DNA of 10,915 bases from positions 1-10,915 of the forward strand of contig CAMHDB010000036.1 in NCBI GenBank assembly GCA_946183715.1. Reading direction: 5' to 3'. How positions within the stretch are numbered: the first letter of the stretch is position 1; each line of letters starts with the position of its first letter. Made by a program: the position numbers and the translations under genes. Of the stretch, positions 7,056 to 10,915 are shown in pieces. The stretch comes from an uncultured Oscillibacter sp. Its GTDB lineage: Bacteria > Bacillota > Clostridia > Oscillospirales > Oscillospiraceae. The notes under the pieces are model-generated. The model was not told where the DNA came from. It ran no database searches and worked only from the letters and a program-made list of their open reading frames with translations.

Positions 7056-7059
7056 AGGA
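7056..7059 (+). promoter_or_regulatory. Ribosome binding site pointing to a TTG start
   Basis: AGGA, inside AGAGAGGAAG, lies 10 nt before TTG at 7070. An in-frame GTG at 7061 overlaps the edge of this site and is too close to use it. The in-frame ATG at 6998 has no ribosome site and lies opposite the start of the minus-strand gene. Confidence 0.5.
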
Positions 7060-7069
7060 AGTGACGCCC

Positions 7070-7606
7070 TTGCTACACATTCTCGCCCACTGGAAAACCG
7101 TCCACCAGCACAGGAAACTCGTCCGGCAGGCCTGTTTCCGCCTCGGCCTCTATTGGCAGGGCCTCACGCACGACCTCTCCAAGTATTCCCCCGTGGAATT
7201 TCTCGCCGGGGCGCGCTACTTTCAGGGCGACCGCAGCCCCAACGACGCCCAGCGCCGCGAGTACGGCTACAGCGCCTCGTGGCTCCACCACAAGGGCCGC
7301 AATAAGCACCATTTCGAGTATTGGACGGACTACGGCCTGAACGGGGAGGGTATCTGCGGCGTCGAAATGCCCAAGAAGTACGTCGCGGAGATGTTCTGCG
7401 ACCGCGTCGCGGCGAGCAAGGTCTACCGCGGCGACAAGTACACCGACGCCGACCCCTACGAGTTCTTCTTGCGCGGCAAGGAAAAGCGTCTCCTGATTCA
7501 CCCCGCCACGTCAGACCTCATAGAATCCATGCTCCTCAAACTCCGCGACGAGGGCGAGGACGCCGCGTTCGACTACATCCGCCGGGAAATTCTGGGCAAG
7601 AAATAG
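7070..7606 (+). CDS. DUF5662 family protein, function unknown
   Basis: The 178-residue product matches what I know of the uncharacterised DUF5662 family: an opening HWKTVHQHRKLV, then WQGLTHDLSKYSPVEF, YFQGDRSPNDAQ, the histidine-rich SWLHHKGRNKHHFEYW, MPKKYVAEMFCDRVAASK, and a closing helical part with HPATSDLIE. The conserved His and Asp residues (THDLSK, HHKGRNKHH) resemble a metal site, which is my inference; no reaction is known to me. It has no signal peptide or membrane helix. I chose TTG at 7070 because of its ribosome site and because the family begins about there; the longer frame from 6920 adds 50 residues of low-complexity sequence. No promoter is seen in the 70 nt between it and the divergent gene, so it may be read from the smpB promoter. 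A strong terminator follows 15 nt after its stop. Confidence 0.85.
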   Translation: MLHILAHWKTVHQHRKLVRQACFRLGLYWQGLTHDLSKYSPVEFLAGARYFQGDRSPNDAQRREYGYSASWLHHKGRNKHHFEYWTDYGLNGEGICGVEMPKKYVAEMFCDRVAASKVYRGDKYTDADPYEFFLRGKEKRLLIHPATSDLIESMLLKLRDEGEDAAFDYIRREILGKK

Positions 7607-7621
7607 CCTTCCGTAATGCAC

Positions 7622-7655
7622 ACAGTGACGGCGGCGGGGCCGTCGCTGTCTTTTT
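7622..7655 (+). terminator. Rho-independent terminator ending the smpB-to-DUF5662 block
   Basis: ACAGTGACGGC (7622-7632) pairs with GCCGTCGCTGT (7639-7649), 11 bp with one G-T wobble, around a 6-nt loop, followed by C and TTTTT. This is the only clear plus-strand terminator after smpB, which supports one transcript through smpB, the isomerase and the DUF5662 gene. Confidence 0.88.
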
Positions 7656-7687
7656 CTGCATATCCGCGCGAAATTTTGTAAAAAACC

Positions 7688-7716
7688 TTGCTATTCCCAT
7701 TTGAAGCGAGTATAAT
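7688..7716 (+). promoter_or_regulatory. pckA promoter
   Basis: TTGCTA at 7688-7693, exactly 17 nt of spacer, and a perfect TATAAT at 7711-7716. Transcription should start near 7723, giving a leader of about 60 nt before the ATG at 7785. It is preceded by the terminator at 7622-7655, so pckA is an independent unit. Confidence 0.88.
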
Positions 7717-7721
7717 ACCTC

Positions 7722-7734
7722 CCGGACTGTCCGG
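7722..7734. repeat. Palindrome at the pckA transcription start (possible operator)
   Basis: CCGGAC-T-GTCCGG is a perfect inverted repeat with 6-nt arms around a single base. It sits 6 nt after the -10 box, over the expected start of transcription, a typical place for a repressor site. No regulator can be named from the sequence, and GC-rich DNA makes short palindromes of this kind fairly easy to get by chance. Confidence 0.45.
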
Positions 7735-7735
7735 A

Positions 7736-7750
7736 ACGGACTTTCCCACC
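7736..7750 (+). repeat. Leader motif copy 1 (pckA leader)
   Basis: ACGGACTTTCCCACC starts 19 nt after the TATAAT of pckA. A near copy with one inserted A is found in the leader of the next gene (9497-9512), 17 nt after its TATAAT. A C-rich stretch ending in CCCGG also follows both -10 boxes. Confidence 0.6.
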
Positions 7751-7769
7751 ACAAATTTTTCCCACACAC

Positions 7770-7774
7770 GGAGG
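7770..7774 (+). promoter_or_regulatory. Ribosome binding site deciding the pckA start
   Basis: GGAGG is 10 nt before the ATG at 7785. Another in-frame ATG at 7776 is only 1 nt after this site and so is too close to be used efficiently. Confidence 0.75.
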
Positions 7775-7784
7775 AATGTCACCT

Positions 7785-9371
7785 ATGGAAACCTACGGCC
7801 TCGAAAAAATCGGCATTATCAATCCCTGCGCGGTCTACCGGAATCTCAACCCCGCGCAGTTGACCGAACACGCGCTCCGTCGCGGGGAAGGCACCCTGTC
7901 CAAGACCGGCGCGCTCGTCGTCAAGACCGGGAAGTACACCGGGCGCAGTGCCAAGGACAAGTTCATCGTCGATACGCCCGCCGTCCATGACGAAATCGCG
8001 TGGGGCGACGTGAATATGCCCATCGAGAAAGAGAAGTACGACGCCATTCTCGCCAAGGCCAAGGCCTACTTGCAGGGCCGCGAAATCTTCATCTTCGACG
8101 GCTTCGCCGGGGCCGACCCCAAATACAAGCAGAATTTCCGTATCATCACCGAGCTGGCCTCCCAGAATATGTTCATTCACCAGCTCCTGCGCCGCCCCAC
8201 CGCCGACGACCTCAAGAACTTCACCCCCGACTATACCATTATCGCCGTGCCCGGCTTCAAGTGCATTCCCGAAATCGACGGCTCCCGCTCCGAGGCCATC
8301 ATCCTCGTGAACTACGAGGAACACATGGTGCTTATTTGCGGCAGTCAGTACGCCGGGGAAATCAAGAAGTCCGTGTTCTCCGTCATGAACTACGTGCTCC
8401 CGAAAATGGGCGTGTTCCCCATGCACTGTTCCGCCAACATCGGCAAGGACGGCGATTCCGCCGTGTTCTTCGGGCTCTCCGGCACGGGCAAAACCACCCT
8501 TTCCGCCGACCCCAACCGCGCCCTCATCGGCGACGACGAGCACGGCTGGGCCGACGATTCCGTATTCAACTTCGAGGGCGGCTGTTACGCCAAGTGCATT
8601 AACCTCACGGAAGAGGGCGAACCCGAAATTTACCACGCCATCAAGTTCGGCGCTCTCGTCGAAAACGTCGTCATGGACCCCGAGACCCGCGAGTTCGACT
8701 TCTTCGACGATTCCCTCGCCGTCAATAGCCGCGTCGGCTACCCCGTCGACTATATCCCCAACGCGGAGCTGTCCGGCATGAGCACCAGCGTACCCAAGAC
8801 CGTCGTCTTCCTCACCGCCGACGCCTACGGCGTCATGCCCCCGATTTCCAAGCTCAACCGCGAACAGGCGATGTATTACTTCGTCTCCGGCTTTACTTCC
8901 AAGGTCGCCGGTACCGAAATCGGCATTGAGGAACCCGTGCCGACGTTCTCGACCTGCTTCGGCGCGCCGTTCCTGCCCCTCGACCCGTCCGTGTACGCCG
9001 GAATGCTCGCCGAGAAAGTCGAACACTCCGGGGCCAATGTCTACCTCGTCAACACCGGGTGGAACGGCATCCACGACGAGAACGGCAAGCAGAAGCGCAT
9101 GAGCCTGAAGTATACGCGCGCTATGGTCACCGCCGCCCTCAACGGCGACATCGAAAAGGGCGAGTTCTTCACCGATAAGACCTTCGGCGTACAGGTGCCC
9201 AAGGCTATCGCGGGCGTACCGTCCGAGATTCTCGACCCCGTCAATACGTGGGAGAACAAGGACGAGTATCGCAAGCGTTGCGAAATGCTCGCCAAGAGCT
9301 TCCGCGACAACTTCAAGAAGTACACGCACATGAGCGCGGAAGTCGCCGCCGCCGGCCCCAAGGCTGACTAA
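7785..9371 (+). CDS. pckA: Phosphoenolpyruvate carboxykinase (ATP)
   Basis: This 528-residue cytoplasmic enzyme interconverts oxaloacetate plus ATP with phosphoenolpyruvate, CO2 and ADP. It is complete and of normal family length. Visible family marks are GRSAKDKF near the N-terminus (substrate side), the kinase P-loop GLSGTGKTTLSAD at 230-242, the metal-binding GDDEHGW with Asp250-Asp251, and GCYAKCINL shortly after. In fermenting anaerobes the enzyme often works in the CO2-fixing direction towards oxaloacetate, and in others in gluconeogenesis; the sequence does not decide which. I prefer the start at 7785 over 7776 because of ribosome-site spacing. It has its own strong promoter, a palindrome over the transcription start, and one or two terminator hairpins behind it, so it is a single-gene unit that is probably regulated separately from its neighbours. 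Confidence 0.98.
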   Translation: METYGLEKIGIINPCAVYRNLNPAQLTEHALRRGEGTLSKTGALVVKTGKYTGRSAKDKFIVDTPAVHDEIAWGDVNMPIEKEKYDAILAKAKAYLQGREIFIFDGFAGADPKYKQNFRIITELASQNMFIHQLLRRPTADDLKNFTPDYTIIAVPGFKCIPEIDGSRSEAIILVNYEEHMVLICGSQYAGEIKKSVFSVMNYVLPKMGVFPMHCSANIGKDGDSAVFFGLSGTGKTTLSADPNRALIGDDEHGWADDSVFNFEGGCYAKCINLTEEGEPEIYHAIKFGALVENVVMDPETREFDFFDDSLAVNSRVGYPVDYIPNAELSGMSTSVPKTVVFLTADAYGVMPPISKLNREQAMYYFVSGFTSKVAGTEIGIEEPVPTFSTCFGAPFLPLDPSVYAGMLAEKVEHSGANVYLVNTGWNGIHDENGKQKRMSLKYTRAMVTAALNGDIEKGEFFTDKTFGVQVPKAIAGVPSEILDPVNTWENKDEYRKRCEMLAKSFRDNFKKYTHMSAEVAAAGPKAD

Positions 9372-9386
9372 TATTCCACGCTTTGC

Positions 9387-9417
9387 AACGCCGTCCGGAT
9401 TCGTCCGGGCGGCGTTT
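9387..9417 (+). terminator. First terminator after pckA
   Basis: A 13-bp stem with one T-G wobble (9387-9399 with 9404-9416) is capped by a stable TTCG tetraloop and begins 15 nt after the pckA stop. The T run is short (TTT), so its strength comes from the stem. Confidence 0.8.
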
Positions 9418-9427
9418 CCCGCGTTCC

Positions 9428-9459
9428 GGGAATTTCTCCGGAAATTCCCCTTTTCTTTT
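9428..9459 (+). terminator. Second terminator-like hairpin, just upstream of the next promoter
   Basis: GGGAATTTC (9428-9436), a TCCG loop and GAAATTCCC (9441-9449) form a perfect 9-bp stem followed by C and TTTTCTTTT. It looks like a second terminator for pckA. The T run falls where the -35 box of the next promoter would be, so it could also act as a control site for that gene. Confidence 0.65.
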
Positions 9460-9470
9460 GCGCCCCTGCA

Positions 9471-9479
9471 TGGTATAAT
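9471..9479 (+). promoter_or_regulatory. Extended -10 promoter of the membrane-anchored protein gene
   Basis: TGGTATAAT is an extended -10 element with a perfect TATAAT at 9474-9479. The -35 position (TTTTCT, 9451-9456, 17-nt spacer) is poor. The leader to the ATG at 9568 is about 80 nt. Confidence 0.75.
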
Positions 9480-9496
9480 CTCCCCCGGCCCGTAAA

Positions 9497-9512
9497 ACGG
9501 AACTTTCCCACC
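9497..9512 (+). repeat. Leader motif copy 2 (leader of the 9568 gene)
   Basis: ACGGAACTTTCCCACC starts 17 nt after the TATAAT of this unit. It matches the pckA leader motif except for one extra A, and the last 10 nt (CTTTCCCACC) are identical. Confidence 0.6.
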
Positions 9513-9567
9513 CCGGAAAGCGTCTTACTATCAGCCGATTCCATAAGCATACGAAAAGAGGGTTGAT

Positions 9568-10629
9568 ATGAACAGGAAAACCATCATCATCGGGGCCGTC
9601 GCGGTCGTCGTTGTCGCGATTGCCGTCGTAGTCGCCACGCAGTGGGCGCGGCTCAAAACCGTGGCGTCCGTCGCGCAGAATGCCACGATGAACGAGGAGC
9701 AGGTCACGGCGAAAAGTTCGGAGAACGAGCAGATTGTACAGGAACTCGAACACGACTTCCGGATACCGACCATCGAACTGACCCCCGAAATGCAGGCTGC
9801 TATCGCCGACGGCAGCATGTCACTGGAGGAGGCGGCGTCGCAGTTCCTGACCACGCCGGACAGCGCCGCCGTATCCGAACCCGCCGCCCCCGAGACCGAT
9901 ACGGCCACTTCGCCGGAACCCGTCGCCGCGCCCGACACGGGCACAACAACCGCGCCCGTAGCGGAAACGCCCGAACCGCCCGTATCTGTCGCGACGCCCG
10001 AACCCGTACAGGAGCCGCCCGCGCCCGTCGCGCAACCTGAACCCGAACCCGTGACGCCGCAACCCGAACCCGCGCCCGCGCCGAAAGCGGAGACGCCGAC
10101 GCCTGTCGCAAAATCCGAACCCGAACCTGTCGCGACGCCCGAACCCGAACCCACCGCGGAGTTGTCCGGGGAGACGGAACCCCAGCAGAATACGGAAGCC
10201 CCCCCGCAGAGTGCCGCCAAGACGGAAACCAGTACCGCCGACCAAGCCAAGCCCGAACCGGAAGCCCCTCAGCAGAGTGCCGACGATAAGGCCAAGGCCG
10301 AACAGGAGGCCCGCGTACAGAATCTTTTCGCGCAATTGTACGTTCTCCGCGCCTCCTTCAATACCCAGTTGGACAACCTCATCGGGGAGTGTATTCAGGA
10401 ATTTCTCGCGCTTGACCCCGCCAGTCAGACCAGAGCCGCCAAAATCCGTATCGTTTACGCCAGAATGGACGATGTAACCGCTATGGAGGCCGACTGCGAC
10501 GCGCAAGTAGAGAGTATCGCCGCACAGCTCGACGAAATCGACCCCGCCCTCGGAGCCAAGGCCAGACAGTATTACAAGAACGAAAAAGACCTCAAAAAGG
10601 CCAGTCTCATCGAGACATACGGGAAATAA
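9568..10629 (+). CDS. Membrane-anchored protein with Pro/Glu-rich linker and helical C-terminal domain
   Basis: Function unknown. The 353-residue protein starts with NRK, followed by a single hydrophobic helix (about 5-24), so the rest is probably outside the cell. Residues 25-100 include predicted helix (NEEQVTAKSSENEQIVQELE). Residues about 100-240 are a low-complexity linker rich in Pro, Glu, Ala and Thr with many PEP/PEPEP units, suited to crossing the cell wall. From about 244 a charged helical domain follows (LFAQLYVLRASFNTQLDNLI, later YKNEKDLKKASLIETYGK) with Cys275 and Cys310, which might pair. This C-terminal part resembles uncharacterised membrane proteins that I associate with Clostridia; that is from memory. 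The layout is like TonB or a wall-spanning anchor, but no TonB domain is seen. The start has AGAGG 5 nt upstream. It has its own promoter and a hairpin behind it, so it is a single-gene unit. Confidence 0.88.
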   Translation: MNRKTIIIGAVAVVVVAIAVVVATQWARLKTVASVAQNATMNEEQVTAKSSENEQIVQELEHDFRIPTIELTPEMQAAIADGSMSLEEAASQFLTTPDSAAVSEPAAPETDTATSPEPVAAPDTGTTTAPVAETPEPPVSVATPEPVQEPPAPVAQPEPEPVTPQPEPAPAPKAETPTPVAKSEPEPVATPEPEPTAELSGETEPQQNTEAPPQSAAKTETSTADQAKPEPEAPQQSADDKAKAEQEARVQNLFAQLYVLRASFNTQLDNLIGECIQEFLALDPASQTRAAKIRIVYARMDDVTAMEADCDAQVESIAAQLDEIDPALGAKARQYYKNEKDLKKASLIETYGK

Positions 10630-10638
10630 GCGCCTTTC

Positions 10639-10667
10639 AGTCTCCCCCGCGCGCCGGGGGAGACTTT
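10639..10667 (+). terminator. Terminator after the membrane-anchored protein gene
   Basis: AGTCTCCCCCG (10639-10649) pairs perfectly with 10655-10665, giving an 11-bp GC-rich stem and a 5-nt loop, 10 nt after the stop codon. The tail has only TTT, so the T run is weak. Confidence 0.75.
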
Positions 10668-10674
10668 CGCGCTA

Positions 10675-10698
10675 CCGCTGACGAAATCCGTACAGCGG
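10675..10698. repeat. Small imperfect hairpin between gene end and tRNA promoter
   Basis: CCGCTGACG pairs with CGT-A-CAGCGG (9 bp with one bulged A) around an AAATC loop. No T run follows on either strand, so it is not a clear terminator. I see no other function; the rest of 10668-10789 contains nothing I can support. Confidence 0.3.
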
Positions 10699-10789
10699 AA
10701 CGACGGAGGGAGCGTTTCCGAAATGAGCTTCGCGCTGGGGGAGGCTTTTCCCACGCCGGACACTTTTGCACAAATTCTGAAAATTTCTC

Positions 10790-10818
10790 TTGCAATCTGT
10801 TCCCGGAGGGTGTATAAT
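10790..10818 (+). promoter_or_regulatory. tRNA-Leu promoter
   Basis: TTGCAA at 10790-10795, exactly 17 nt of spacer, and a perfect TATAAT at 10813-10818. Transcription would begin about 4 nt before the mature tRNA, a short leader typical of strong stable-RNA promoters. The surroundings are AT-rich. Confidence 0.88.
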
Positions 10819-10828
10819 AGCGCTTGCC

Positions 10829-10915
10829 GCCGGTGTGATGGAATTGGTAGACGTGACGGACTCAAAATCCGTTGGTGGCGACACCGTGTGGGTTCGAGTC
10901 CCACCACCGGCACCA
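10829..10915 (+). tRNA. tRNA-Leu (anticodon CAA), reads UUG
   Basis: The acceptor arms GCCGGTG (10829-10835) and CACCGGC pair fully, followed by discriminator A and an encoded CCA at 10913-10915. The anticodon stem ACGGA/TCCGT holds the loop CTCAAAA, giving anticodon CAA at 10863-10865. The T arm has GGTTCGAGTCC, and a long variable arm (GGTGGCGACACC) makes this a class II tRNA, as expected for leucine. The gene is complete and ends on the last base of the window; whether further tRNAs follow cannot be seen. Confidence 0.97.

Noticed and set aside
6920..7069. N-terminal extension of the DUF5662 protein from 6920
   Set aside because: The added 50 residues are low-complexity and not family-like, and the region has no ribosome site before the ATGs.
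7779..9329. 516-residue minus-strand open frame opposite pckA
   Set aside because: Shadow of a highly conserved, complete pckA; the antisense protein is Gly/Val/Glu-rich with no recognisable motif.
9900..10200. Repeated CCCGAACC-like units as a possible CRISPR or regulatory repeat
   Set aside because: Units are irregular, stay in codon phase and encode Pro-Glu-Pro; there are no uniform spacers.
9531..10506. Long Gly/Ser/Ala-rich and Gly/Arg/Phe-rich minus-strand frames opposite the Pro/Glu linker gene
   Set aside because: Their low-complexity repeats are the complement of the PEP-rich linker; the plus strand has a ribosome site, promoter, membrane helix and folded C-terminal end.
10572..10913. 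Minus-strand frame of 113 residues starting MPVVGLEPTRCRHQRILSPSR
   Set aside because: This is the familiar false protein obtained by translating the strand opposite a tRNA-Leu; the tRNA explains the sequence.

Overview
The window looks like a chromosomal segment of a high-GC, Gram-positive Clostridia-type bacterium, probably a gut Oscillospirales relative; this placement is an inference. The signs are SLH (S-layer homology) domains, strong AGGAGG ribosome sites, sigma-A style promoters (TTGNNN, 17 nt, TATAAT) set in AT-rich gaps, very GC-rich third codon positions, and a membrane-anchored protein type that I associate with Clostridia. No insertion sequence, phage gene, CRISPR array or integration site is visible. 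Most of the window is core metabolism and housekeeping, with several uncharacterised genes.

Layout. (1) 1-1761, plus strand: the 3' part of a cell-wall-anchored serine hydrolase with three SLH repeats and a beta-lactamase/PBP-fold catalytic domain. It converges on (2) a minus-strand two-gene unit, 5194-1818, and a bidirectional terminator separates them. That unit is a lipoprotein peptide-type ABC substrate-binding protein followed 14 nt later by a membrane Cache-HAMP-GGDEF diguanylate cyclase. No permease or ATPase genes accompany it, which suggests a ligand-sensing pair that controls c-di-GMP rather than an importer. (3) 5195-5512 is a divergent regulatory gap. (4) smpB (with an apparent ACG start), a cyclophilin peptidyl-prolyl isomerase and a DUF5662-type gene run on the plus strand up to a terminator at 7622-7655. 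A probable unrecognised gene lies antisense between the last two (6999-6511). (5) pckA, the ATP-dependent PEP carboxykinase, is a single-gene unit with an excellent promoter and two consecutive terminator-like hairpins. (6) A membrane-anchored protein with a long Pro/Glu linker and a helical C-terminal domain forms its own unit. (7) tRNA-Leu(CAA), with encoded CCA, ends exactly at the window edge.

The most interesting signals are the orphan binding protein/diguanylate cyclase pair, the missing conventional start codon of smpB, the antisense gene inside the smpB-ppi-DUF5662 block, and a near-identical leader motif (ACGGA(A)CTTTCCCACC) placed 17-19 nt after the -10 box of the two consecutive units pckA and 9568-10629. 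I did not find a multi-gene system that is clearly new.
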